NCBI GenBank assembly: GCA_034687125.1
Contig: JAQGBZ010000114.1
Coordinates: forward strand, 1-64,000
Reading direction: 5' to 3'
Length of the DNA: 64,000 nt
From: Neelides folsomi
Taxonomy: Eukaryota > Arthropoda > Collembola > Neelipleona > Neelidae
In this document: piece after piece, positions 40,801 through 55,800 of the stretch
Numbering within the stretch: the stretch's first letter is position 1
Layout: each line of letters opens with the position of its first letter
The notes under the pieces: generated by a model
What the model saw: the letters and a program-made list of their open reading frames with translations, nothing else
What the model was told of the DNA's origin: nothing
Databases searched by the model: none
Program-made: the position numbers and the translations under genes

Positions 40801-43800
40801 ACAAGTTTGTTAGTTGGTTTATTTTATTAGTGAAATACCTGATCAAACTTTTCACATTTTCAGCAGCTTGTTCATAAATTTCACTTTTTATTATACAGGT
40901 CAATTTCGAACGCCGCGGATCACAGAGCACCCAAAGGACGTTTTAGAAAAGAAGAATGCTCCAACAACGCTTAATTGCAAGGCCGAAGGGAAGCCAGATC
41001 CAATTATCGAATGGTACAAAGATGGAGAGCTTCTAAACAACAGTCCCTCGAACGATGGACGGAGAATTTTCCTCCCAGGCGGCGATCTCTTCTTCCTCTC
41101 CGTCTCCGATGGGAAAAAGTCAGAGTCGGACAGCGGAGTTTATTATTGCATTGCCCGCAACAGTGTTGGCTCCGTTCGGAGCCGTAATGCCACATTACAA
41201 GTCGGAGGTAAGGAACGCAATGGGAATTTTATGCATACTGTAGATATATGGGGAAGGAGATGAGATGTGAACATCTTCCTCCTTCTCTTTCCAAACCATT
41301 TGGTCCAAATAGCCATCCACCCATAAATAGTCGAATTCTTCCCTCTGGCTCTCCCGCAAATACACACATGCACCGTGTGTATTATTAATAATAGTCAGAG
41401 GACGGCGGGTAATACACGTAATTTCATTTTTGGTCATGGTCCTGGCTGACTCTTTATATGTATATGAGCAGAGGGAAAGCAATAATTCACCGGGGAGACC
41501 TTATATGATTTAAATCAGCCTGTCAGCCAAGGTGTTGTGAGCTCCACACGAGTCTACAATGGTTTAAGAGATGCTCCGAGGGGAAGTTATATTATACTTA
41601 CATATATTCTAAACCCTTAGATCACATGTGTGATACGATGAAAAAATTGATGGCCTCCACACCAATTTAGAATCAAGAGTTAACGAGTAGAAAAACGAGG
41701 GTTTTCCACAAGGGAGAGATATGCGGTGTGGAAAAAGGGTGAGATTCGGAAAAATGAGCCGTGCCACTCAATTATTTAATTAGATTCTCAGCTGTGTTCT
41801 CTCTCTTTCTATTCCCTCAAAAGTCAGTTATTTTTCAGTTAGGATGATAGGAAGAGACAGAGGGACTCTTAAGAGTGTCAGACATGTCATAATTTAACTT
41901 CCTTCCTTCTGGCGGTTAATGAAAAGGGATGAGGGGCTCATTCATTTTCCTGGAGAACTAAATCCCCCTTAAAAAGAACTCTTAGCTCCCTTACGATTTT
42001 TGCCCTTCCAGGGAATTTTCTGATTTCCCTGTCTTTTAATTTGAAATTTACACCTGGCCGGCTGTCAGAGCCACACGTCCGAAGGAGCGTACAATGTCAG
42101 TCACGAGAAATAGAATTGTGTTCTTCGAGTAGAAAATGTATTATTGTTAGGTAGCGGAAAGGTAATATGCCTTTATGGCTAGGAAAGGAAAAACCACTTT
42201 TGAAATTTATACCTTCAATTTCAGCGTGAAAGGTTAGTTAGGTTCTCCAGTAAATTGGAGCCAGCTATAAATCTAGGAAATTGCAATTTAAGAACCAGCG
42301 AACAATTTTCACATTCCATTATCTTGCGCCCCAATCTTGCTTTAATGTAAGTGAAGTTTAAGTGACAGATCACGCATATTTGTGGATAAGGGAAAAATGC
42401 CAATCCCGACGTCATTCCCATCTTTCATCGCTTTTCCCCTCCGCTTCATTATTCGGTTATTCTTGTTGGTTGTTGGTGGCATCGAGGGGTCCCTCTGCGA
42501 CTCCTGAGTGATTATGGACCATTGAACATGGAACGGGCCGGCATATCACTAATGACTGAATCTCTGATGAGATCTGAGTTCAAGTGGGAGATCAATACAT
42601 TACACCCCATGAAGTTCCTCTCGGCCCCTTCTTCCCTATAACTCCAATTAGGTCGTATCTTTCTCTTCACTTCACTCATTCGCTCTCATTGGATTGGGAA
42701 GCGGGATGGGGGGAGCAGAAGTGTAGCAGTTACTTCACGATCGATGCCATTTTTCCTGGTTGGAGAGTAATTAAATTCTGACAGTTGCTCCTTGTCTTCT
42801 TCAAACTCCCTTGTTTGGATGGGTTTATCGAGGAATGGAGTCGTGAGAGGGCATGAAGCAATTAGAAGGCCGAAGGCTTTGTCAAAACTCTTTGCCCTCA
42901 TCAACTGATGCGCCCGAAATTGTTTCTCATAAATCACTGGGAGAGTGCTAATGAGTCAAGCCGTTCATGCATTTCCGATCGAGACGCAAACGGAAAAAGC
43001 AAAGCAATCTTCTCTCTGTTCCACTCATCCATCTCCCTTCACTCGGCCCTCGATTGCTTTTCGTCCACAATGTGGAAGGGGAAGTTTATTAGGTGTGATT
43101 CTCTCAGCAGGGCTGCTTACGGTCCTGCTTACTCCCACAATGTTCATCTCTCACTCTAAGTTTACCCTTCGTGTCTCTATTCGAGTCTTCCAAATTGCAT
43201 ATATGATCTTTCACCGTCTCTATTCCAAAGATAGAGCCCTCGCACCCTTTCCACGCTCTAAAACCAACTTCAACCCATTACAACGCTGTAGGAGTAGAAC
43301 CTAGGGAATAATTGAACGGAACACCTCGATCTTCTATCGCCCATTTCCAATTTTTCCACACACCTAAAAGTGTCTGGTTGGGTTAGTGAAGAGATTCACA
43401 TAGGGGCCGGCCCTTTTTTGAACTTGGTATTACATTCAAAGACCTCTAAATGTAAGTAAGAATGGGTTGCCAGAGAGGAATTGAGGCTGGAGAGTGAGGC
43501 GCGATCACGTTGCAGCTGTTCCCCATCCATTTCCCTCTTTCAAAGCGGAAACACAATTCTCTTCTCTCCCACTTTTGCACACAAGAAGAGAGAAAAAGGT
43601 ACTTTAATAAATAAGTATTTTACGTTGTTATATAGGAATGAAACCCGGCGTTGCTCAATAGGACTTCACTCACCCACGTTTGTATGTAATGCTGGATGGT
43701 ACGAAATGCTTTAATACTCACTCACAAGTGTGTGAAAGGAAGGAGAGTCACTGTTTTCCTAATCAAAAGAGTCAATGTTGTGAGGGTTCCATTTACAAGA

Positions 43801-46800
43801 GGCGAAGCACGACTCGAGACCATTTTCTTATGTTTATTTCTCATTTGTACATACTATATTTAGAAGTATTTCAATCTTCGCCCATATCAGCAGTTTCTTA
43901 CGTGTTTGCCGGGAATCGCATTCACGTATTTTACAAACACTTAACATTATTATTTCATACATGTCGTAAAAAGTTTACTTTGCATTACGAAGACAAATTA
44001 AATTAATGGCACAAGATAACAATTCTTATGCAATACATTGTTTGCATTTGGGAACATATTTAAAATATTTATTACATATGCATACGTATACGTTTAATAC
44101 ATTATATTAAACATGCATAACAATCAACTTGCAAGCATAATGTTGAAGTTATTTGAACATGCTTTTTAAGATAACGCTAATTTTTCATTATGAAAATATT
44201 CATGAGGGTTTTGCTTTCCGGAAGCAAGAAACTAGAGTTTTTTGTTTCCTACAAAAGAAATGTAATCCTTTATTCATTATATTCCGGTGACTCCATTACG
44301 AAGATGAGGTTGAGACCTGAGTCAAATCGATTTTTATATCGAACTATGTTTCTTCATTATGGTTTAAAAATGTTTTCCTGGAGCTTGAGTTTGAAATGAG
44401 TAAGTTGGGAATTAGGTTCTTGTTTTGAAGAGGATGCTCAAGGACTCTTCATACTTCAACTTACAGGAGCTTAATAGAGAAAGAAGCGGATGGAGTAAAC
44501 TAGAAATGAGGGGGTTTCATGATGGAAAATGAAGAGGAAGGAGAAAGATGAGGATTCAAGTAATGTCCCAAAATTTCCGTTCTTTGTGGAGCGTAATTAA
44601 AGCCCTTCCTCCTCATGATGGATAATCTTCCAAAACTCTCTTTATCTAACATCTACTCCCTAGTTCCGTGGAGTGCCCAACAAAGCGAAATGAGATTCTA
44701 GAGGAAGAATACTCACGTGGGGGAGTGGAAGAATTAAAAGCGAGGACGTGCGAGTGGATCGGTTCAATCCTTTGTCTTTCTTCCCCAAAGACTCACTCAA
44801 TCCAACAGAGGAGTGAAGGAAAGTTGTTTGAGAATTTGGTTGAATGGCCACGGCTTTCCCTCAGATTCTCATTTCTGCCATCATGTTTCAAAGTGACAGT
44901 GGCATGGGTTTGGCAATTGCCTCCTCTGCCACTGAACTCGCTACAGTGCCATTTGAGCCTTCTACGGTTCACGAAGCTGACATTGTTTAATTCCCAGACT
45001 TTCAATAGATCGGGGTATAATAACTAAAGGATATTTATCTTCTTCACTCATTGTCATCGAACAAATGTAATGAGAGTTTGGAACAACAAGCTCATGTTTC
45101 AACAATTCATTTAATAATAATCATAATACCCTTGCGGATGAATCAATAACATGTTTATACATGCATGCATTATACAAATACAATAAATACGTAGTACCTT
45201 TGATAGTACATGTACATATAAGAAATTGTGATTTGAATCTGTTAATCCTCTCTAAACATATTTTATGTTGGTCTCATAACCAAAGTGAGACCAACCATCG
45301 CCCGCGTTGTATCTATTTATTTAGATGTAGCTTGACGTTGACATTTCCAAACAATGAGAGGAAAAGTAATCGGCGAATTGTTTATTTATTTAAGCGCATG
45401 GCCTCCTCTAACTACTTTTTAGTAAATGGATAACAAAAGTGCTCATGTTTTACATCTTATTAAAAATGTACGCAAGTCGAACATGCAGATTTTGTATTCC
45501 AACCAGGTGTGGGGACTTAAACTATCGACAAGGCGTATCAATTTTTTTCTTCAAAACTTTTCTCCCTTATTGTAATTTGATGTAATGAATATTTGGCAGG
45601 GGAAGAATCAATTCATTAAAAGGTCCTCTGATGGCACCTCACTTCGTGAAAAAACATGAAGGAGAGGAATTCGAGCTGGCACATGATGCTGAGGAGTCTA
45701 TTCATTTGATCTGATAAAATCTTTCTCAAAAACTTCGAGCTCATTGACACTCTCTTCTTGCGACACAACCAGCCACGTTCGAGAAAAGTTTCCATTCGAT
45801 CAATAATGGGGTGAAAAATGTATTTGGTATTCAATGTTTGATTCGCCCGATAGCAAGTTGACATGAAATGATGCCCGAACAATGGATTCAAACGAGATTC
45901 ACAACACAGCTTGGCTCGTTCTAACTTTTCGCTTTGCCTTTTTTGTCCATTTAAGCCCTTTTGACTATCAATGAAGGGAAAAGGCTTTGGTTATGAAGGA
46001 GCAAATGAGAAACGAACGATGACCTCAAAATATCCGATTTCTTACAAATCCACAAAAACCTTTCACTAATGAGAGATATTTTATACATTAGGCATTGATA
46101 AATTCGGTCGTTTACTACTATACCAGAGCCTTCAAAAACCCCAGAGTTTGAATTAAATATAGAGAAACAGCTTGTGCATTTTGGATTCTTTTTTATCACT
46201 CCTCTCATCAGTATCGGATAGTTAGGAGCACAATGAGGACCTTTAGGAGCCTCCATATGTGAATAAAAAAATGTCAAAATGAGGAAGTATTGATCATGTA
46301 ACTTGATCAAAATCCTCAAAACTTTCAGGGGTTGAAAAGGCCCAGCATGCTATTATACCATAATTCTTTTTTCGGCTCATTTCCTTCCTTTTACTCGGAT
46401 GAATTAGATTCGTAGGCTGCTGCTGGATATTAGATATTCTTTAGGGGTTATATTACACTTTATCCATTCAGTCTGAAGATTAAAGGGTTTGCAGATACCT
46501 TCTCCATTGATTGATACTGACTTGTATGGAGGGATGAGAATGTGAGTGAGATGATGAGGCGGATGAGGTTCTTTCAGGTAGCTTTCATTTCCATTCCTTC
46601 AATCATCTCGCTCCTTAAGGTTCTTCTTCATTGGACCATCATCTCCAAGCTTCATATAGGAATGGTTTATCGAACAAGTCTATCAAATTTGAGGGCAGGC
46701 TGCGTGAAATTTACCCTTTGAATCTTCTAAGCTTCGTCGGTCCCTTCAATGGGCATAGGAGAGGAATCTTCTATTTGTTTTGCGCTCAAGTCAGAGCTTG

Positions 46801-49800
46801 AAGAGCCAACCTGGAAATACATACATTTTCATTAGGGCACAACAACTGTTGTGCTCTTGAGCCCGCAATGTTACAATTGAAGCACGCTAACACATAAGCT
46901 GAATATAGGGTACACTATGCAATAGTTAAACTCATCCTACAAATATGTATCTGCTATTGACATACGGGTAAAGTCGATGTGAAGATGAAGGGAGAGACAG
47001 ACTTGAATTGAGAGATTGCCTATTTGATTCGGTCCAGCGAACGAATTCTGAAGATGAAAGGCGTGGGCTAAATTCTCTGCATAGATGAGGAACAAAGCGT
47101 AATTCCGAGCCCTTTGCATCCTTGCCCGATAACTAAACGGGGAGGGTGGGAGAATAAAGAAACAAATTAGTTGCGAGATCCTAAGCCTTTTTACTTCGGC
47201 CCTAACATGACACAGATGTGGCCGAGAGAGATGGATTGACGGTTCAATGAAGTTCGACTCGTATAATTTGAAAAATTAAAAGCGACACGTGCAGTGGCCC
47301 ATAAATTTTATATACCTTTTTTGACTGTCAGCACCGAGATATTGCGAGGTTCCTATTAAAGTGACGTTGCCAAGTGGCCATGCCGGCCAACACCTCTTGG
47401 TATTATATTAATAGCCATCTCTGAGGGTCCGTCATGGGTACTAAGCAGCCTAGCCCTTCTAATCTTCATCCTCTAATGGAAAAATCCCTTCTCCGGCGGC
47501 GGAGACTCTTTGGAGAGGTGCAGCAGCGCGGATAATCGTACATTATTACCTTTTCCCTATTACGTCTCATTACCTTTTACGAAGGAAGATGTTCTTTCCC
47601 TCCGCTTACCAGAGATCTCCTCTATGACATCATTTTTTGATTGAAAGTTTTATTTACCTCCTCATGGAGTCATTTGACATTGAAGCCAACCATGTGAAGC
47701 TCCGTGCATAATAATGTAGTCAGGCAGAGATACACGGAGGTTTTCAGGGTGCCATTTCGGAATTAGCATCGCATCTTTTTATTTGGAATTTAGATGTTAT
47801 GGTTGAAAGTGGAATGGGAGGGAGGGAAGTCAGGTATGCGTTTATGAATGACATTCGAAAGTGTGCGTATGGCCAAGAGCCAAAAGTGAAGAGGTCTAAA
47901 TTTATTACTTCATTTCATTGGGGCCCCTGCGTCTCGTGTCAGTGCGGGAATGCAGTCGGACACGAGGGCTGACATTGGTCCGTGGCGAAATGAATTATTA
48001 TTATGGAGATCTGTGAAACGCTGAGGTATCCAGATTCTCCCAAGACACGTCGACATCTTGTCAGATTTGACGGTGACCCTTGACCATAAAAAGGTGGCTC
48101 AACTCCGGCTTCCCCGCATTTATCAAGATTATGGATGGTTTCGAATAAAGGAGGATCGAAATTTGAGGACGTTATCAGCCGCCGCTCATCGACCATCTCC
48201 ATAATATTCAAATCCCATTGTCTTTTATATCTATTGAAGGGGGAAGGAGGATCATGGGATGAAAGGTTCGATTTTCCGTCACTTTCTGCTCGCATGCCAT
48301 TTTCTCATAAAAGAACATGAGAGATGATGCTCATAACAGCTCATGTGATCATTTATAATATTAAAGTAAAGATTCATATCTCCCTTTTACCAACTTAAAT
48401 TTACGAGGTTTCATATTTTTTCCTAATTGTTTATTCATATTGAACGAAACTAAAATAGTTTTAAATTTTGAAATGAACAACGTAGTGGAATGGAGGGAAA
48501 AAACAAGCCTTGAATTTCACTCTCACTTTAAGTCGACCGTATTTATGGAGCATTGCTGACTTTCTTTCGTACTTTATTACGACGGGAGTCAGACGAGAGT
48601 GTTTACGGGTCATATAATGAGTTAATGCGGATGCGGATTATATACACTATACCATATTCCTTTCATAAAGTAAAATGAAAATAAATTCTTAGAGGGTTTG
48701 AAGGTTCAATGATATGTTGATGAGTCGAAAGGATTTGGTCTGGACGGGATTGCCATTTAAGCAATGGTACAAGAGGAACTCCAATCGCTTCAACATATAC
48801 TCAAGCTGAGTCTCTTAAAAATGAAGCTTGAGTGTGAAGTTTGCGAGAGTATAATAGGAACAACTTGTCTATTTTTATGATAAAGCTTATCTTCAGGATA
48901 GATCTTCCTCGTGTGTCTTATTAATAGAGGAATATTATGACTTCTAAAATTCGACTAGAAGTCTTTCTTCACGGCTTGAACATATAAACTCACTCGTATC
49001 CTTCCACCTTTTAAACCTACGTACTTTAATGCAAAGATATGCATAAATAGCAGCTTTTGCTCAATTTTCCATATTTACTCCTTCGCCCTTCAACGCTTCC
49101 TCCTATGAGAGGAGTTGAAAGAGTTGAATTTCCCTACTTTTTTCAAACTGTTCCTAAACTGAGGGCGACACATGTTTTTACGAGACCGGAAATTGGTTCG
49201 TAATCCAAGTTTATGCCAAATTCTTGAAAGAGATGAATGAAAAGGAGGATGAATGGGAAGGATGCATGGAGGGATACGCTACATGTGTAGGACATTGAAG
49301 TACATTACACGAACGAAAAGGATGGCTCAATTCTTGTCTTATATGGATAAATTTTATGTTCCTTTCCTGTCAATGTCGTACAAGTCTTTAGAGGAATCTG
49401 GTTTCAATTGGGGAAAGAAAGGCATTTCTTCTCGTAATTACTAGGTATAGTTAAGTGCATAACCTCAAGGGCTAAGGATTATATAAATACTACATACAGA
49501 CATATCCTTTTGTAGTTAAATGTACGAGCACATTGTATACATAAGGTATATGTAATATGTAGTCGTAAGCACAAAGTAATAGAGTAATAATCTTGTGTTC
49601 GTAGAGAATAAAAAGAATTAAATAGTCGAAGAGGAATTTGAAAGAACAGGATGGGGCTCAGAGGTGGTACGACGTGTGTCGGAACTTTGTTTGCGCCCTT
49701 CCTCGATCCTTCCAGGTGTTTTATTTGAAGTTGGTTGGAGAGAGGTGAATTGAAATGCACTTCATATGTGACGCAGGATCATTAAGACGCTTTCCACTTG

Positions 49801-52800
49801 AGAGTGATGGAGGTCTCATTCCAGGGGTTTATTGTGGGCAAAAACAATTCACACATTACAGTATTACGAGTTGGAATTCGAGCGTAGGGTGGATGGAGAT
49901 GACGGACGGCTTTTGTTCCTGAGGCAGATCATGGAATCAGAGGGTCTGACTCATAATCAGCTTGCCCTTTCAAAATCATGTAGAGGAAGGAGTAATAATA
50001 TTGCTGGATAGCATTAGGAACCATTATCATCCAGTTTTATAAAGCCGACTCCACCATCAAGTTCCATAAAAAGTTTGAAATATTGAATTCATCCGGGATA
50101 AATGTAACTCTCCAGGTCTCCATTTCGTTTAATTGGTATAATTTAGCCTGAAATGTGATATCAGGTGTTCGGCTCTCATGGGGCTGTCAGGGAGGGGACG
50201 AATTCACTGTTCTCTTTTAAAATTAATTTGCATTAAGTGGTCGTGAGAGCAAAGGGGAACAGTTGTCGACTGGATGGATGGAGATTTGTGACCCAGATAA
50301 CTTAAAAAATGAGTTATGTGAGACGACCCCTCCGTTGTTCTCTAATTCAAGTGATGAACGGACGAATTACTCATTCTAATTTTTTCAATCTCTTTTAGTC
50401 ATTCGGGACGAGTTCCGAGTTCTCCCCCAGCACACGAAGACGATGCTTGGAGAAACGGCGACTCTGAAGTGCCAGCCACCGAAGGGTACGCCCGAACCAC
50501 AAGTTCTTTGGCAGAGAAATGGCCAAAATTTGGATACACGTCTCCAGAGGTACTTAACAAACTTTGAGTCTATGTGAGAATAAAGTGGGCTCTTTGGAAG
50601 CCAAAGAGCCCCCACCTCATAATTTAAGGCAAAAGAGTTGAATTGTTTCTCTTCCAGCCGGCTCCAAATTACTGACGGCGGCAATCTCGTGATAAAAGAT
50701 GTCCGAGCAACAGATGCTGGTATCTCGCCCTCTCCTAACCCGTTTTTTACCCTGACTAATTGTTATTTTTATTCTAGGGCGCTACCAGTGCACTGCAATA
50801 AATATAGCTGGATCACGGAGCAGTCCCGAAGTTTCCCTCGCCATCCAACGTAAGTTCCCTCCAATGTCATATGATGATATCGATGAGGATGAATGAGGGC
50901 AATAAGAGGGGAAATGAGATCGGTCAGGAGTTCAACATATTGTCCTGCTGGAGCTAGAGGGGAGAGCGGCTTTATTAATACCCGACTTCATTTCAAACTC
51001 CTCACCCGCCACGTGAATGGCATTTGAATTTTAAGTGAAAGGTCCGAGCTCTTGTTACCCATTAAATATTCGCCGTCATGCGGAAGGATTCAGCTGGGTC
51101 ATTTTCCTCTCATTCATACCAATGTATATATTTGGAGTTTTGGGAGCTATGCGGGAGTCTCCGTCCGACTCGACTCACTGACTCTTTATGATCTCAACCT
51201 AATAGATATTGGTTTGGGGAGGGAGGGAAAGGAGGAAACCGCGTGTGGGTGAGATATGAGAAAAGAAATGAATTGTGGATGGTTTTACAGAGAAGCCATA
51301 TTTCACCCGAGATCCTGAAGATGTTACCGTTCTCGTGGGGGACTCGGCGACGTTCTTCTGTGAAGTCCGCGGACTCCCTGAGCCGGAAATTCAATGGTAC
51401 CGGGTAGACGCAAACATGCCTTCGGGACGGGCCGAACGAGTCGAAGGAGGATTGAGAATCAGGAAGACAGTTCCTGAAGACGAAGGACTCTACTTTTGTC
51501 AAGCAAGTAACGACCTCGGGAGCGTCCGGGCTTCGGCTCTTCTCAGTGTTCATTGTAAGTTTACAAACTTCTCCCCTATTTAATTCCACATAGGAAAAGA
51601 AGACTCACATTCCCTCCAAAAGACTAATAGAGCTAATGGGGAAAGAGGGAGCAGAAAAAAAGTTTTTTCTTCCTCTTTGAGGCTGTGGATCCAACCGCAT
51701 AATGACCCTATCGATTGAGAAGGAGAGAAATGAGGGAATCTTCCTAAAGGAAATGGAACCTATGAGAGAAAGACATGATGAAGTGATAAAACGATGAATG
51801 AAGTGGGCACAGATAAGACCCACACAGCCGCACCTATTAAGCCATCCACATTTCTTCCTCCGCTCTGGGGCTATTAATAAAGTAATGTAATGACTCTCCG
51901 ACTCCGACTTACTTAGTTAAGCTTTTTTCCCACTTTCCTGGCGGTCAGGTCTCCCCTCACAATGTAATAAGAAGGAAAATTCCCTGACTCAGAAGATCGT
52001 TTATGTGTAGGGGCGATAGAACCACCAGACTTCGTCTTGTCAGTCTCATCCACGACTTCTTTGTCCGCTCAATAACTCTCCCGTCAGTGGTTCTTCATCT
52101 TCATTTGAAGAAAGGAAAAAAATGAAAGCAAGACTCTTTCACACCTTTTATCATCAATTTCATACTCGTGATGATTAAGAGCCCATTATTTTATTTTGCA
52201 TGGAAGGCCCCAAGCGCCAACCTCGCCCCTTTTCCTTCTAAACTCGAACTTCCTCCAAGAGAGACGGGCATCAAAGATGGATTACTTTTATATGAGAGGA
52301 AAGTTAGGAAGGGAGAATCAGACGTCGGGGAGAGTTTTGAAAAAGCCCGAGTTATGCGGAAAACTTTTCTTTCTCGTGGAATAGCATGAAAAGGGAGCTG
52401 TCAGAGTTAATCCCGACATTAAAATTCATAAATGGAATGATCTTTGACGTCGGAGGAGTTGGACCGGCTAACAAGAGGAAGATGGATACAATCTTCCAAG
52501 AAGTGTGAAAGCGAGGGAGTGTGATATTTATTCCTTTGATCCGACTTGTTTTCACGTCTTTACGTATTGAAAAGCGAATCCCTCAGTCTTCGCCCTCTAA
52601 AGGAAGGCAATAAAGAAGCTTTCAACGCCTCAGCACCGTCACCTCCATGCATACAATTTAAGATGATATTCCCAACGATAGTTTTATTTTTAGTACCCCA
52701 TTATTGGTAGATATGGCGCGCAAAGTATACTTGTATACAGTTGGATATTTTGATGTTTATTCATATAGATCTGGCAGAAATGGCAATATATTTACTACAA

Positions 52801-55800
52801 TTTGATTCCTGACTTTTTGAATTTTCTCTTGTTACAGCGAGGCCAGAATTTATTGTTCGTCCCCGAGACGTGAGAATTGGGTTGAACGGAGTGGCCAAAT
52901 TTGAGTGCAACGCAAATGGGAATCCAACTCCGAGAACTTACTGGAGAAAAGAAGGGAGCCAAGAACTCCTCTTCCCTTCTTCCTCTTTGGGTCGTTTACA
53001 TGTCGGGCCCGAGGGACAACTCCGAATTCAAGGAGTGAAGAAAGAAGATTCTGGAATTTATGTGTGCACGGCCCTGAGTCCAGCGTTCTCAAGAGATGCA
53101 ACGGCACGTTTGGAAGTCACTTCAGAGGATCAAGTCCCTCCGCCTATCATTAGGCTGGGCCCGAGGAACCAAACCCTTCCGATCAAAAGCATCGCATCGC
53201 TCCCCTGCGAAATTATGTCCAGTCTCCCTGTATCGATCAAATGGCTTAAAGACGGGGTTGAAATGGGCAAAGACGACGGCCGGAACCCGATTTCTTCAAA
53301 TGGAACTCTCCATCTCAATGGTAAGGGAATGAGGAGGGAGCGTTGAGATCCGGAGGCTGGCATAAAAATAAGTACGTCTCTGCTTCAATTGCTCTCAAAT
53401 CTAAAGCACCCTGAATACTTTCTAGTTAGACCACTTTAGATTTAGAGGGAACTACGATGAGATGAACTGAAATCTCCTAATAGAGATTCCCATTGGATTG
53501 GATTGAAAGGCCTTGGACTTTCCGAGATGAAAATCTTTCCCTCTATCCGCTCGAATTAAACGGCAACTCGAGATTTCCTTTTCAATGAGAGAACTGAATG
53601 GAATAAATGAAGGCTAGCTAAGAATAAAATTGATGAAATGAAATTGAGGAAATGCATTTTTATGACTCAAGTGAAGTCTGCTAATAAGGAAAATTAGCCT
53701 TTACATTTCCTAAGCACTATAGCATATATATTCGTATGTATACTTAAATACAATGAGCTAATATTTATGTACGCTTTTATTAGTATTCATAATATGATAC
53801 GTTAACAAGAATCAAATAGGTATGCACATAATTAATAGTCAAAATAATAATGAAGATAATTAAAATCCTAATTAATCTAATTAAATTAAGATAATAAATA
53901 AGTGGACCAGATAGCTATTTTAGGTGATAGCCTACTTTACTTCTGAAAATGAAAGAAGAACAGAATTGTAAATTAGTCGGGTAGGTAAATCACTCTAAAA
54001 CAAAGTTGTTCTTAGAAGCCTCCGTTTACTTTCGGCAAAGTAATTATTGGTGAAAAAGAAATTGACTGGTTGTGGGGTTATTTATGGGTTTGGGGAAATG
54101 ATTGAGTTCCTCTAAGCCCTGATTTATTGCTCGTCCTTATTTATCCGAGCCTCCGTCAAAGATGTTTGACCATAGTGAGAAATGCTCATCCTTCTACTCC
54201 TTGTAGACTTCTTTGAGATAATTGGTTTCTCCGACGAGAGAAAAGGGAGCATATTGGGAAAAGACAAATGCTGTAGGGGACCAAAAACTTGTTTACGAGC
54301 AAGAAACCAATATAATGGTGTTATGCATATACTGGTCAGACCGTTTTATTAAAACTGTCACCGTTGACGGAAAAAAATTGAGGGGCCGAAGGGTTTTATT
54401 GAACAGATCTTAAGACGAAATATTTATCTTTGGACAGATTTACGAGGTTCGGACTCAGGGCAATACACTTGTGTGGCCTCTTCGGTATCAGGCGAAACAT
54501 CGGCGACGGGGTCCCTCTCTGTCGAGTCACCCACGAATCCTAATATAGCTTTCCATCGAACCAACCCATCATTGTTACCTCCGGCTCCAACTCAGCCAAT
54601 TCTCGTCAATGAGTCTCTGCCCACATCCATCACCCTCTCTTGGACATGGACAGCAAAGCAGGCCCCAGTCCGCCCTCAACCGCTCCTCGGATTCACCATT
54701 GAGTCGTTTAGCCCGGACCTCGACATGGGATGGATGACAGTCGGCCACCGGATTTACGGCGGACTTAGACCCGGGAGCGAACTCATGATTCATACTGTCG
54801 ACGGTCTGCGCCCCGACACCTCTTACATCTTCTTTATTCGAGCGGAGAACCCTGAAGGATTTTCACAACCTTCGCCCGTCACCGAACTTTTACGAACTTC
54901 TCGCGGTCGCGGGAAGGGAGACACCGACGACGTGGACGAAGAGCAGACCAGGAATCAATTAGTCACGAGTGAGATCGAGTTAATTAGCGCTCAGCCGGCT
55001 TCATCAACTTCAATACGGATATCTTGGAAGGTTTGTTCTCCTTTAATCCTCTTTTGTTTCCTCAAGAAATCTCCTTTTAATCTCTCTTATCTCAACCTTG
55101 GCATTTTCCCTTTTTCGAGACATCTCAATCTCACAAGCTCCGCAGATATCTGATGGAGTTGTATAAGCGGAATTCCAAGTCTTGTTCTCTGAGCTCCGCG
55201 TCTCTTCCCTACTCCTCCCTTTCCTGCTCCAAAGTTTATCTTTCATTCCCCATTCCCGCGACCCTCCACTTTATTTTGATTAATTATTGGTCCCCCCTCC
55301 CAGTCCTGTCTTTCTGTCTCCCTAATTATTTGATACTTGGAAGTTATTTGGCCTCCTGATGGGAAGGCCCTGTATTTATTAATTATTCCCTCCCTCACCC
55401 CTCGTAATTGATGTCAATGGAGGGTGAGGTTTCTATAAGAGAACAATGCATTAATATCTTTAAAATGAATCTCTAAAACTAATGAGGGGGCCCGAAGGAG
55501 ACACATAAAAACATTTAAAGTGTTACTTATACCGTTATTGGAATCACTATCCAGAAGCCTCTGCCATGTTCAAAGGAGATGCCTAATGGTTATTTTAAAT
55601 TCTTTCTTCAGGTTTCGAAGGCGGCGATAAAGGGGATCGACGGCTATTATGTTCGCTATCGGGAAATCTCTGGGACCATTCCACCCAAAGGGTTCAATAT
55701 TTTGACTGTCGTAGCTCAAAGGAATGACTTCGATGCCTACTCCCACGTCATTCCAAATCTTAAGAAGTTTGCTCAGTACGAAGTCTTCGTCTCACCCTTC

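Noticed and set aside
40814-40898. Upstream in-frame extension of the Ig1 exon, starting at an ATG at 40814
   Set aside because: It contains the T-rich tract and acceptor TTATACAG, its residues do not match any Robo, and exon 1 provides a signal peptide in the correct phase.
45951-46319. Minus-strand frame of 122 codons in robo intron 2
   Set aside because: No known motif, no clear codon bias, no splice or poly(A) context; expected by chance in a window of this size.
50638-50853. 71-codon frame spanning exons 4 and 5 of robo with the 58-nt intron retained
   Set aside because: It loses the GRYQC motif and the Ig2 cysteine; splicing the short intron restores the family sequence.
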